Shown: positions 10,446-21,221 of the stretch, piece after piece
Layout: the number at the start of each line of letters is the position of its first letter
How positions within the stretch are numbered: position 1 is the first letter of the stretch
DNA from: Ophthalmolycus amberensis
Taxonomy: Eukaryota > Chordata > Actinopteri > Perciformes > Zoarcidae
Direction: 5' to 3'
Length of the DNA stretch: 64,000 nucleotides
Assembly: GCA_024529925.1 (NCBI GenBank)
Contig: JAFEUB010001066.1
Coordinates: 62,001-126,000, forward strand
The notes under the pieces: model-generated
Told to the model about the DNA's origin: nothing
What the model saw: the letters and a program-made list of their open reading frames with translations, nothing else
Database searches by the model: none
Position numbers and translations under genes: made by a program

Positions 10446-12065
10446 GCTAGAGACGAGCTGGAGAACACTGTTAGAGACGAGCTGGAGAACACTGTCAGAG
10501 ACGAGCTGGAGAACACTGTTAGAGACTAGCTGGAGAACACTGTTAGAGACGAGCTGGAGAACACGGTTAGAGACTAGCTGGAGAACACGGTTAGAGACGA
10601 GCTGGAGAACACTGCTAGAGACGAGCTGGAGAACAGTTAGAGACGAGCTGGAGAACACTGCTAGAGACGAGCTGGAAAACACTGCTAGAGACGAGCTGGA
10701 GAACACTGCTAGAGACGAGCTGGAGAACACTGCTAGAGACGAGCTGGAGAACACTGCTAGAGACGAGCTGGAGAACACTGCTAGAGACGAGCTGGAGAAC
10801 ACTGCTAGAGACGAGCTGGAGAACACTGCTAGAGACGAGCTGGAGAACACTGCTAGAGACGAGCTGGAGAACACTGCTAGAGACGAGCTGGAGAACACTG
10901 CTAGAGACGAGCTGGAGAACACTGTTAGAGACGAGCTGGAGAACACTGTTAGAGACTAGCTGGAGAACACGGTTAGAGACGAGCTGGAGAACACTGTTAG
11001 AGACGAGCTGGAGAACACTGTTAGAGACGAGCTGGAGAACACTGCTAGAGACGAGCTGGAGAACACTGCTAGAGACGAGCTGGAGAACACTGTTAGAGAC
11101 GAGCTGGAGAACACTGCTAGAGACGAGCTGGAGAACACTGTTAGAGACTAGCTGGAGAACACGGTTAGAGACGAGCTGGAGAACACTGTTAGAGACGAGC
11201 TGGAGAACACGGTTAGAGACGAGCTGGAGAACACTGTTAGAGACTAGCTGGAGAACACTGTTAGAGACGAGCTGGAGAACACTGCTAGAAACTAGCTGGA
11301 GAACACTGCTAGAGACGAGCTGGAGAACACTGTTAGAGACGAGCTGGAGAACACGGTTAGAGACGAGCTGGAGAACACGGTTAGAGACGAGCTGGAGAAC
11401 ACTGTCAGAGACGAGCTGGAGAACACTGTTAGAGACTAGCTGGAGAACACTGTTAGAGACGAGCTGGAGAACACAGTTAGAGACTAGCTGGAGAACACGG
11501 TTAGAGACGAGCTGGAGAACACTGCTAGAGACTAGCTGGAGAACAGTTAGAGACGAGCTGGAGAACACTGCTAGAGACGAGCTGGAGAACACTGCTAGAG
11601 ACGAGCTGGAGAACACTGCTAGAGACGAGCTGGAGAACACTGCTAGAGACGAGCTGGAGAACACTGCTAGAGACGAGCTGGAGAACACTGTTAGAGACGA
11701 GCTGGAGAACACTGTTAGAGACTAGCTGGAGAACACGGTTAGAGACGAGCTGGAGAACACTGTTAGAGACGAGCTGGAGAACACGGTTAGAGACGAGCTG
11801 GAGAACACGGTTAGAGACTAGCTGGAGAACACGGTTAGAGACTAGCTGGAGAACACGGTTAGAGACGAGCTGGAGAACACTGCTAGAGACGAGCTGGAGA
11901 ACACTGCTAGAGACGAGCTGGAGAACACTGCTAGAGACGAGCTGGAGAACACTGTTAGAGACGAGCTGGAGAACACTGTTAGAGACGAGCTGGAGAACAC
12001 TGCTAGAGACGAGCTGGAGAACACTGTTAGAGACGAGCTGGAGAACACTGTTAGAGACGAGCTGG
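10446..12065. repeat. 24-bp minisatellite, about 68 copies
   Basis: The array is built from the unit AGAGACGAGCTGGAGAACAC plus TG(C/T)T. Variant sites are CGAG versus CTAG, CACTG versus CACGG, and GCT versus GTT. Two units, at 10,631-10,640 and 11,541-11,550, lack 2 bp. Because 24 is a multiple of three, each frame reads as an eight-residue repeat (RDELENTA on plus; SSVLQLVS or VFSSSSLA on minus). The long minus-strand open frames are a by-product of this and not evidence of a gene. Confidence 0.95.
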
Positions 12066-12331
12066 TGAGGCGCTGCGACCTGGCAACCCGGAACTTGTGG
12101 GTTGGGGGGCGGAGCCTCGGGGTGCGAGGTGGCGTCATCGTCATTGGCGTCGCGCCGGAGTGATTGCATGCAGGTGCTTCGTGTTTGTTTGTTTTTCCTA
12201 ACGTGGCTTTGGGATAGTTGTGAGGAGCTTGTTGCGTCGATGCTCTGCAGGCGGACTGTGGTGGAGTTGGCGATCAGCTGGCGCGTCTCGATCAGCTGGT
12301 GAGTCGTCGATGGGGGACCTTGCTGGAGCGC

Positions 12332-12351
12332 GGGGGGGGGGGGGGGGGGGG
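12332..12351. repeat. Poly-G tract (20 bp)
   Basis: An uninterrupted run of 20 G residues lies inside the CpG-rich right part of the insert. Its exact length may be unreliable. Confidence 0.9.
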
Positions 12352-12683
12352 CGCCGTCTTGGGCGCTGCGCGCCGGCAGCTAGAGTCGTCGGAGGCTCGT
12401 TCCTGAGCTGGGTCTTGAGCGAGCGAAGAAGGAGAAAGCTGGAGTTACGTTTCCGTTGTCTGCGTCGGGAGGTAGCGGGTCTCCCTGTGCCGCCGAGATG
12501 TGGGTAACGGGAGGACGGCCGTGAGTCCGACTCTTCGTATTGTCGGAGTCTGGCGGGCGGATGCGGCTGGTCGGCGAGGTGGAGATCGCGGGTTTGGCTG
12601 CCCGGACCCTGTCGATGGCGGGTGGCGGCGTCCGTGGTGTACGTGCGTGGTGCGCGGCGTACGTGCGTGGTGTTCCGGTTGCG

Positions 12684-12796
12684 TGCAGAAACCTCGAGTG
12701 TGCCTGAGGCTTGGAGTGGGTAGGTATTTATAGGGGTGTGGCCGGAAGTGGCTGAGGTGTGGTCCTGCTCCTGAAATTCAGCTAAGTTTTATCTCC
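12684..12796. repeat. Shared right end of the long unit
   Basis: This 113-bp block matches 9111-9223 almost base for base and carries the same minus-strand TATAAATA box. It ends at the AAT preceding the resumed LINE sequence. Confidence 0.8.
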
Positions 12797-12854
12797 AATA
12801 ATGCGGGAGTGGAATGTTTGTTTCAGACACAAGGGGTCAGCATTGACAGAAAGA

Positions 12855-13610
12855 TCAAATACATTTATGGTCACTGATCAATAGGTCCTCACAATGGGTA
12901 TTATCAATATCAAGACCCAGAGAGAACACAAGGTCCAAGGTGTGACCACCCCTGTGAGTGGCGCCAGAAACATGTTGCGTGAAATTAAAAGATTCAGTAA
13001 TATTGAGAAACTCAGTAGCAATACAGTCTGTGGTATCATTGATATGCAGATTAAAATCACCAACCAGAAGCACTTTGTCTAGCTTGATAATAGAGGTCAG
13101 AAAGTCTGTGAACTCTGATAAAAACTGACCTGCAGGACCTGGAGGTCGGTAAATTAAAAAACAGTAAAACGGCTTTAGCCGGCCCACTTTAGTCAGCTGT
13201 AGTTCAAAAGTAACATATGATTCTGTGCTCCCCAAGTGGCAGGAAAACTGATTCTTCCAGACCACGGCGAGACCTCCACCGCGGCCTGTCAGACGCGGTG
13301 TCCCAACATAAGAACAGTCCACAGGGCAGAGTTCATTGAAATGGATGCATTCCATATTCCGTTGCCAGGTCTCGGTCAGAAATAAAAAAGCCAAATTATG
13401 ACTTGTGAACAAGTCATTTAAAATGTGAGCCTTGTTTGTTACAGAGCGTGCATTAATCAGACACATTTTGATGGGGGAAGACACTGTGTCGTCATCAGCA
13501 CAGGAAGCTTTGGGGGTATGTGCAATAGGACGGATCACTCGTGCAGCACCTCGAAACCGACCATAACTAGGGCGTGAGCGCGAGTCTGTGATTCTCACGC
13601 GAATGTTCAT
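12855..13610 (-). pseudogene. L2 ORF2: endonuclease portion
   Basis: This is the apurinic/apyrimidinic-type endonuclease domain that nicks target DNA for the LINE. From the N-terminus the motifs are INARSVTNK (Asn), LTETW (catalytic Glu), a GRGGGLAV stretch, VGDFNLH (Asp and Asn), HTLDLVFS, and LLISDHK with the final Asp-His pair. Right after the SDHKCI motif the frame hits TGA at about 12,855. Reading resumes one frame over as FDLSVNADP and then FHSRII up to the insert at 12,799, so a 1-2 base deletion broke the frame. All catalytic positions are still present, so the break is recent or neutral. Confidence 0.88.
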
Positions 13611-13769
13611 GGGTCGTGGAGTGGAAGTTATGGTAGAGGCTGAGGAGAGAGTAGTAGGAGACCCTCCATGCCGCCAGGGGGAGCTAGTGTTGCTTGTAGG
13701 GGATGAATGCGGCTGATGAATGATCGTAGAGGAAGAGTGACAGCGGACAGGGGATCCAGGTGTAAACAG

Positions 13770-14969
13770 TCAATCATGTGAATGGGAGTGAACAGCATGC
13801 TGTAAATTAGCCGCTAGCAGGCGGCTACCCAGCTTGTTATAATGAATACCATCCTTCTTAAAAGCGGAAGAGCGGCCCCAAAACAGATTAAAATTGTCAA
13901 TGAAGCTCACGTTGTTGGTCCTGCAGGCGGCCTGGAGCCAGGTGTGGAGACTGAGGACTCTGCTGAACCGCTGTGATCCACGGCCGAGTGTTGGACTTGG
14001 ACCACTGATAAAAACAGACAGTCCACAGCTGTTTAAAAAGCTTAAAAGATTTGTAAAATCCATCTTGGTCAACTCAGACTGGTGGAGGGCTGTATCGTTG
14101 ATTCCCACATGAACGATAATTCGCCGAATGGAAGAAGGGAGGGTGCGCAGCAGGCCAGGCAGTGTCAGCAGGATGTCTTGAGCCGTTGCTCCGGGAAAAC
14201 AGTGTGTCTCGGCGTTGAAAAAACGGGTGTTCCTGATTATTGAGTCCCCGACTATCAGCGTCGTCGGGGCGAAGATGGGACGAGGCGGCAACACTGCGCG
14301 TGCAATACGCGTGGATGGAGGCGAGGATTCAACCAGTGGTGGCGGAGTGGACGAGCAAGGACTGAGAGAACGGGCGACCGAAACTCGCCGCGGTGCTGGT
14401 GTAAAGCACGGTATGGAGCGGCGTGTCCTGGGGCGAGAGGAGGGCTCAGGAATGACTGGCGTAGGGATGTCGGTGGACCCGGGGCTGTGGGTCCCCCGAG
14501 GCGGCAGCTGGGATGATGTAGGAAGCTGGGAGTCCGTAGTCAGAGGAGGGAACTCACGCAGGGCAAGGGCGTTAAATCCATTCTTCAGCTGGACATCGAA
14601 GCCATGGGGTGTAGGAGATGAGCGTCTCCCACTCCGGCTGCCGCGAGCACAGACCAGGGACCAGGGCTCGTGATGTGATGGAGTAGAGCTGACCAGGGCT
14701 TTAGGCTTAGCTCCGAGCCGTAGCCAGGAGGCCTCAGGAGCTGCGACCGGAGGAGGTGCCGCAGCAGCAGGACTGGAAGCGATGGACTCATGCACGCGGT
14801 CGCTGGCTGTGTCAGTCTGTGATGGACCGAAAATGATGGTGTCCATGAGGTTCTCGGCATACTGGATCCTGTAGAGCGTGGATATTCTTCCCTCCAACTC
14901 TGTGAATTTATCCACCAGGCGGGCGCAGCTGACACAGTCGGATGCGGATGGAGAGGTGAGTGAAGCCAT
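13770..14969 (-). CDS. L2 ORF1, SGNH-esterase type
   Basis: This 399-codon frame is open throughout. Residues 1-60 contain cysteines and a short heptad-like segment (LVDKFTELEGRISTLY), possibly a coiled coil for oligomerisation. Residues 60-235 are rich in Pro and Ser, so low-complexity. From about 236 an SGNH/GDSL hydrolase-like domain follows: VGDSIIRN with the nucleophile at Ser243, GINDT at about 300, and DGIHYN near the C-terminus with the catalytic His. Fish L2-clade LINEs are known to carry an esterase-like domain in ORF1, which is thought to act in RNP or membrane interactions. The frame ends about 160 bp before the endonuclease part of ORF2. No disabling change is seen, though expression is doubtful because ORF2 is dead. 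Confidence 0.82.
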   Translation of the reverse strand: MASLTSPSASDCVSCARLVDKFTELEGRISTLYRIQYAENLMDTIIFGPSQTDTASDRVHESIASSPAAAAPPPVAAPEASWLRLGAKPKALVSSTPSHHEPWSLVCARGSRSGRRSSPTPHGFDVQLKNGFNALALREFPPLTTDSQLPTSSQLPPRGTHSPGSTDIPTPVIPEPSSRPRTRRSIPCFTPAPRRVSVARSLSPCSSTPPPLVESSPPSTRIARAVLPPRPIFAPTTLIVGDSIIRNTRFFNAETHCFPGATAQDILLTLPGLLRTLPSSIRRIIVHVGINDTALHQSELTKMDFTNLLSFLNSCGLSVFISGPSPTLGRGSQRFSRVLSLHTWLQAACRTNNVSFIDNFNLFWGRSSAFKKDGIHYNKLGSRLLAANLQHAVHSHSHD

Positions 14970-15190
14970 AGCAGATCAATGCAAAAACAGTTCTAGTTCT
15001 AAAAAAGTTCTAAAAAAGTTCTAGTACGTGTTGGCTGACATCGTACTATTAGTAGATCAATTAAAACTAGAAAAAAGGGGTGAAACAGACACTACGCACA
15101 AGTGAGCTGAATCAGTTGACAGGCAAATTGGAGGGAAAACAGCAGCACAGCGTCAGCAACTCGTCACTTCCTCGTCGAAGTACGCTTGCC

Positions 15191-15663
15191 AATGAGAGAG
15201 ACAAGAGGATACAACAGAAGATACAACAATGGTGAAGGTCTGTCGATGATGTCAAATATTGGAAAATTAGCTAACCGAGTTTAGTTTAGTTTTATCACTT
15301 GATTGTATGCTTTGTATTTTATTGGAGATACTGGCTATACATCATGACTATGTCTGAAATAACTCCCTAATTAGCTTAGTTATTCCCACAGCACTGCCAT
15401 TATCTATTTCTCAATTACAAGCAAGTTCAAAACAGCAGTTGAAATTGAAAGATCTAGAACACGTTAATAAGTAACCTTCAATCAATCAGCTAGAAACAGT
15501 AAAATCAGAGTATTTGCTTTACTGACATTGTGTGAATATACGTGCTGCATTAACTCTGCATTGTCTGTCATAATTTTAATATAATAGCTGATTATTTATT
15601 TATTTAATTTTCAACTTGACTGTTTCTGTCAAGATACTCAGACCAGAAAATATACTGTAGGGC
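15191..15663. other. No recognised gene
   Basis: AT-rich flank of the LINE; nothing recognisable. Confidence 0.5.
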
Positions 15664-15960
15664 AGTGGTCCCCAACCACCGGTACCGGGCCGTGGATCAT
15701 TTGGTACCGGGCCGCACAGAAAGAATAAATATTATATTATTTCCGTTTTATTGATTATCAGAGTCTGAAAGAAGTTTTATTTTGAAAAATGACCGGATTC
15801 TGCTGTCTGCAGGAACTGTATATGCCATAGCATCGCCGTAGGCTCAGCTCCGGTTCAAGTGATGTTTGAAATGGTGCACACTGAGGTTTGTGCTACTTCA
15901 AATGACTGAAATCAAGTCTCTTTTGATCTAGTTAGATGTAATCTAGTGTGCCCTCAGCTT
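15664..15960 (+). repeat. hAT/Charlie-like fragment
   Basis: The sequence opens with CAGTGGTCCCCAACC, a terminus common in hAT-family repeats, then two copies of GGTACCGGGCCG. No matching right end or target duplication was found, so only a 5' fragment is claimed. The right limit is approximate. Confidence 0.5.
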
Positions 15961-18068
15961 TAATATTCATTTTTGAAATGTAAATACTTTAAAGGTGACA
16001 GCAAACGCCTCATCTCACCAGCCCAACGACTCAAAAAATATAATTGGCTTTGTGTCCACCATCAGATTTACATATACAATCAATGAGAACCAATCAAACA
16101 GTATGAGATAGTAGGCTGATGTGACTAGCAACTTCTTGAAACTTTAAACTGAGCATTGTATATTAAAAATGACAAATGATTGATATTTCTCAACAAAACT
16201 TTATTCAGGCACTGCTTTTTAGAGGACTTGTGACAAGCGTTGCTCTCGTCTGAAAGCTGCTGTTTTCATCCTGCCAGGTGCCAGAAAGGTTCTTGTCAGT
16301 CATGTATTGTACAGCCTGCTAAAGATGGCCTCTTTCTCAAGTAAATGTCTGCTGAGCCTGGCCAGAGCACAATGAGCAAAGTGTAAATTGTTGGTTGTCT
16401 TTTGGACATGAGAGACAGCAGATCTCCTATCTTCCAATATATTGGTCACCTGTTGCTGACAACACTTTGTTTTCCAGCAGCATATTATGTAAGGTGTCCA
16501 TGCATTCTGGTTTGACTGGACACTGGATATTGTGTCCAGTGCAAAATGACTCTTCGGTAGTCGCAGGTATCTCTCGGCTGCAGTTCCAATTAGCAGCGAT
16601 GGAAACATGACACCCGGGTGGACACACTAATTTCCGTCCTTTTTTCTGGTGCGATGCACGTTGAAGTGAATATATAATAAATAAAGTCAAAAGGGACTTG
16701 GACAATTATCATCATTTCTTAACTTAACATGAAAAACATACAAGCATTTATGCTCTCCTAAATGCCACAAGACACCAGTCAGACAACAGTAATGTTATCT
16801 CACTAATCAGCGCACCACACTTCAACTCAACAGAAACAAAATAAAACTCAACACAACCATCTTTGTTTGCCATTCCACTGTATCCAGAAGAAACAACTCT
16901 GGTTTGAGAGTTTTAAAGATACAAAATATTCATATGGAATGTAAGTTAGTACCATCAGACCTCTAAATGGCATGCAATGATGAAAAAATGTAAAGACACA
17001 TTTCAATTCCATATACATAACTAAGTGTGGGCATGATGGAATAGTATTGATGTTTTATGTTGGTTCATATTATTTGAGGACTGAGTGTGTAATAATAAAT
17101 CATTTAAATAATATGCGCTGTACTTGTATGCTTATATTGCGGAGTTGTGAGGTCACTGTAAGTAGGTCAAATACTCCGAGCAGGGCATTTCGGCGCCTGT
17201 TCGCACGATAGAAACAGATACAGTGGCCCTGAAAAGAAACACTTGCTTAAACCACCAGATTAGGGCGGAAACCGCCATCGTAGTGTAGGAGAAGAGCTCC
17301 CTTACCTATTCACACAGAGACTTCGAAATAGCTTAGAACTGCACCCTTTCGGCACCTCGAGTGTTAACAACATGCACACACACATTGATGATGCAGAGAA
17401 GGCGGTTCCAGGACGTGAGCCAGTGTGGGTGGAGATGCCCAGAGCTCCTACCAGGTTGCTGTTCTGCTAAACACAGCTCCGCCTGCTACTTTGCTTTAAC
17501 CAATAGGCTTCCACCAGGAAGAACCTATACACCGCATGCGCGCTCTGTGTAAAGCGCCTTTTACATTTTGCCTGCTCCTACTGAGTAGAGATTAGGCCAC
17601 GTGCACGTTTTAATGCCTGGCATAACAATTCTGTCACAAATAAATCTTATTGCTTGAATTGAGCTAAACGCCTCGACATCAGTCTGTTCACTTGAGTTTT
17701 CTCCTCAACAAGTGCAGACACACAGTATGTGTAGCATGTGGGAGGAGCCACTTGCCCAGCCGGTGCCAAAACAACATATACACCCCCTCACCAGGAACAC
17801 AACAGAGCCATTCTATGGGAGATTAGCTGAAGCTCCACTCCACTGGCTGAGCATGTATAAAGGCAGTTAGAAGGTGAGGGCAGACAGACACAAACACACC
17901 CTGGTTGTGTCCAGTTGGCCAGTCAGACAGGCAGTGTCCAGGCTGGCCTCCATCAGATAGCAGGTTACCCTTAATGGTCAGGCAGCACAGAAAGAGACAG
18001 CAAACAACCTGCCTTTGTCTTATCACCAGCCACTAGCTGCCCAGGCACCTGCTTCCCTCCCCCAGCAC

Positions 18069-18135
<67 letters not shown>

Positions 18136-19271
18136 ACCTGACATTTACAATTTACTTTGCTGTGACAAATTTTGGGCTGGACCCATTCCATCCATAGAAA
18201 AAACATGACATGTTGACTGTCCTGGTCAACGTGTCCTTTAATGTGTGAAGCACTGTTAGCTATATGCTAAATAATTAGTATAATAAACAGTTATGTAGTT
18301 TAAGGCATGTTAAACATGACATGGTCAGACATACTGTATGTGCTTATTGGGAAAGTTAGAGTAAAGATAATTCCATCTTTATTCAATCTTCTAAAGAAAA
18401 TCAGAGTATTTACATTTTAGACAGTGGCTGCTTGTGAGATAAGGACCATGAAAGACGATTTGACCTAATACAAATAGGCTATACAGTAATGAATATAATG
18501 ATCCTCTGATGTGGCGTCTGCATTTGTATTTACCTGAATAAGGAAAATGGAGAAAGATACTGCCCAATTGACCCTTTGCTAAGTGTGGCCCCTGGAACAT
18601 AGACTGACCAATCATAGCATAGCATCGGCTAGGTCCAACCAGGGTACGACAAGTATCCGTCTGTGCTCCATGGACTCTCTTTTTTCAGTCTACCCGGCTT
18701 TACAGGAACAGTGTTGGTCCTTAATTTCATTGTCTTCTATCTGCATGTCCAGATGTTGTGGTGGTTCATTTTTACAATTACACTCTGAGCTGTAGGCTAA
18801 ATTTTATTTGATAACCTGTTCATGCTGCTGAAACAGTTTGACATCCTGAATGTAATGTATATTACGGAGCTTTCTAAGTGCTTCTCTCTGAAATCGCTTT
18901 TTAGTTTTTCCAAAAATGTGATAATGTTTATGCAAGGAGTGCAGTTAGTGACAGTGTGGGCTCCATAGTAGCTCTGACAGCTTAGGCAGGAGGGTGCAGG
19001 GCTTAGGGAAGTATGTTGTGATGTTTAAATAAACTCCTAGATGGACCATTTTCAAACTGTTTGGTTACATTTTGGATACTTTTTTGTTCTATACTGACTC
19101 AAACAAAACAATTTATTTTCAAAAACACAACATTTCACAAAACATTGCCTTTCATAACACACAACGACAAAAAAGAAAAAAGAACATCTCACAAAACAAA
19201 ACGACATTTCACACAACACAACATATGGATGGATTTTACCATTTTAAAACTGCGCTTGGGAGTCTTACCCA
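15961..19271. other. No recognised gene; contains a CA microsatellite
   Basis: Non-coding sequence with no motif-bearing frame. Short frames at 16,300-16,705 and 17,361-17,552 have no recognisable homology. Confidence 0.5.
18066..18131. repeat. (CA)n microsatellite
   Basis: About 32 nearly perfect CA units. Confidence 0.95.
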
Positions 19272-19440
19272 GTTCTATTGCATCCTTACTGACCGCCAGA
19301 GGCAGTGCTTCACACTGGATATCTTCCGTCTCGCGCATGCGCAGGTCGAATATTTATTTCAACAAAGTCACGTGTGACCTCGGATGACCCCCGTCGTCTA
19401 TAAGTTCCGGTGTCATCCTGAGCTCAGTCCTTTTTCATCT
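19272..19440 (+). repeat. DIRS left inverted terminal repeat
   Basis: From GACCGCCAGAGGCAGTGC to about 19,431 (TGAGCTCAG) this is the inverse of 23,817-23,950, with only a few mismatches over about 135 bp. Confidence 0.88.
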
Positions 19441-19844
19441 TCTCGCTACGGAGGTTAGCTACCATGGTAGCATAAACAAAAATGTGTCTACGATCAAGAC
19501 ATATTAGAGCTTGTCGCTGTAGCCTTGTGACCACCGGTCGGAGTTGCGGTTCTCTCGCCCTCCAAAGGCTGCGACGAGCTGTCCCTCTTCGGAGGGAACG
19601 GTGTGTTCGCCGTTCGGACATCGAGCCCCGGACTGGTGGACGCCCCTATCATCGGTCGTCACCAGTCTGGTAAGGGCCACCTAAGTCGTGATGACAGCAA
19701 TCGGTAAGATCGATTAACATTGTTTTCTATAACCGTTGTTTGTTTCCACGGTTGGCAGAGCGCTTCCACTCTAGTTAATCGAGTGGCGCGCTAACGAGAG
19801 CGTAGAATTACGCTGTCGGCCCGCCCTTCACAGTGTTACGGCTA

Positions 19845-21160
19845 TCACAGTTAGCAGAGTGTGCCTGCTCAGGCAAGCTTGGTGAGACACTAGTTCGACT
19901 AGATCGACATTGGCGTTGTGTCCATTGAGATTTAATCTTTACATCTGATGTAATTCGCAGTTAGCAGTGTCTTCACTCAGGCTAACTTGGTGAGATGCTA
20001 GCTGGGACTGCGTCCATCAACTTTGTAAACCTTACGGCCGTCACAGTTAACAGAGCGTCCCCGCTCAGGTTAACTCAGTGGGAAGCTAGCTAAACAAAGC
20101 TGATACTGGGGCTGTGTCCATCAACTTTGTAGCCTTACGGCTGTCACAGTTAACAGAGCGTGCCCGCTCAGGTTAACTCAGTGGGAAACTAGCTAAACAA
20201 AGCTGATACTGGGGCTGTGGCCATCAACTTTGTACCCTTACGGCTGTCACAGTTAACAGAGCGTCCCCGCTCAGGTTAACTCGGTGGGAAACTAGCTAAA
20301 CAAAGCTGATACTGGGGCTGTGGCCATCAACTTTGTAGCATTACAACTATCACAGTTAGCAGAGTGTGCTCGCTCAGGCTAACTCGGTACATGCTAGTTA
20401 TACTAAATCAACATTGAGGTTGTGCCCATTGATGCTTTTACGCATTTCGGCTGTTGCAGCTGGCAGTGGCCTCACTCAGGCTAACCTGGTGGGACACTAA
20501 CTAGACTAAGTTACTGCTGGATTGTGTCCATTGATTGCTGTAAACATTACGCCATATCAGTTAGCAGAGCGTTTCGCTCCGGCTAACTAGACTAAGCTAA
20601 TACTCTGATTGTGTCCATTGATTGTTGTAAACATTATGGCCATATCAGTAGCGGATATCAGTTAGCAGAGTGCCCTCGCTCAGGCTAACTGGTAGCACAC
20701 CAAGAGTTACAGCAACTGTCCAAGTGAAGAGAGTGTCCTCGCTCCCCTCTCACTGTAAGGACTGTGTTATTTTTTGTCCGTTTTTCACAGTAGCAGAGTG
20801 CTCTCGCTCAAGCTAACTGGTGGGACACCAATATCTGCAGCAACTAGCTTAGTGAAGAGAGTGTCCTCGCTCCCCTCTCACTATAAGGACTGTTTTCCTG
20901 ACCTGTTTCCACAGTGGCAGAGTGCTCTCGCTCAAGCTAACTGGTGGGACACCAATATCTGCAGCAACTATCTTAGTGAAGAGAATGTCCTCGCTCCCCT
21001 CTCACTGTAAGGACTGTTTTCTTTGGGTCTGTTTCCAGAGTAGCAGAGTGCTCTCGCTCAGGCTAACTGGTGGGTCACCAATATCCGCAGCGGCTGGCCA
21101 AGTGAAGAGTGTCCGAAGGATCACTCTCCTCTGACTGCCCCCTGCCTGTTCTCTCAACAT
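19845..21160. repeat. Degenerate ~100-bp tandem repeats in the DIRS 5' region
   Basis: About a dozen imperfect units contain (A/T)GCAGAGTG..CTCGCTCAGG followed by CTAACT. The first set (about 19,845-20,690) has the added block CTGTGTCCATCAACTTTGTA. The second set (about 20,690-21,160) has GTGTCCTCGCTCCCCTCTCA. They sit between the left inverted repeat and the gag-like region. Open frames here are repeats of one another and not a clear protein. Confidence 0.75.
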
Positions 21161-21221
21161 TCAGCAGAGCGCTCCTGCTCAGACTGATTTGGAATTCCGC
21201 ATCAACTAGTGGGACAAGGGT

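Larger units (their letters stand above)
8895..12799. mobile_element. Unclassified tandem insert within the LINE
   Basis: The insert splits LINE ORF2 between two Ile/Thr codons; removing it restores the reading frame on both sides. It consists of a 326-bp unit (8898-9223) and a 3,570-bp unit (9227-12,796). Both start TCACTAGCTTGG and end AAGTTTTATCTCC, and AAT stands before, between and after them. The long unit shares its first 144 bp and last 113 bp with the short one and differs in the middle, which holds GC-rich sequence, a ~120-bp repeat block and a 24-bp minisatellite. The ends are not inverted repeats and there is no poly-A tail. No transposase or reverse transcriptase is visible, so this is a non-autonomous element of unknown type. 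Confidence 0.6.
6573..15190 (-). mobile_element. L2/Maui-type LINE, interrupted
   Basis: A non-LTR retrotransposon on the minus strand with the order ORF1 (13,770-14,969), endonuclease (12,855-13,610), insert, reverse transcriptase (6,792-8,895) and 3' tail. The 3' end shows the L2-like GCGCTATATAAATAAA followed by ATTC repeats (6,573-6,592). Without the 3.9-kb insert at 8,895-12,799 it would be about 4.7 kb, close to full length for this clade. The 5' limit is uncertain and set where recognisable 5' leader sequence fades. ORF2 carries a frameshift at about 12,856, a stop codon at 7707-7709 and the insert, so this copy cannot retrotranspose. The near-full length suggests it is not ancient. 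Confidence 0.85.

Noticed and set aside
10132..10959. Plus-strand frame with RDELENTA repeats resembling a structural protein
   Set aside because: Same minisatellite artefact; units with CTAG put stops into the frame and the flanks are not coding.
9771..12065. Tandem repeats as a CRISPR array
   Set aside because: The units are contiguous with no unique spacers, and the genome is eukaryotic.
10008..12169. Long minus-strand frames (up to 365 codons) of Ser/Val/Leu repeats
   Set aside because: They arise because the 24-bp minisatellite unit is divisible by three and its variants create no stop on that strand. There is no independent sign of coding.
8895..12799. Insert read as an LTR retrotransposon
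   Set aside because: The 326-bp unit is directly adjacent to a second copy of its own left end, the ends are not TG...CA, and there is no primer site or polypurine tract.
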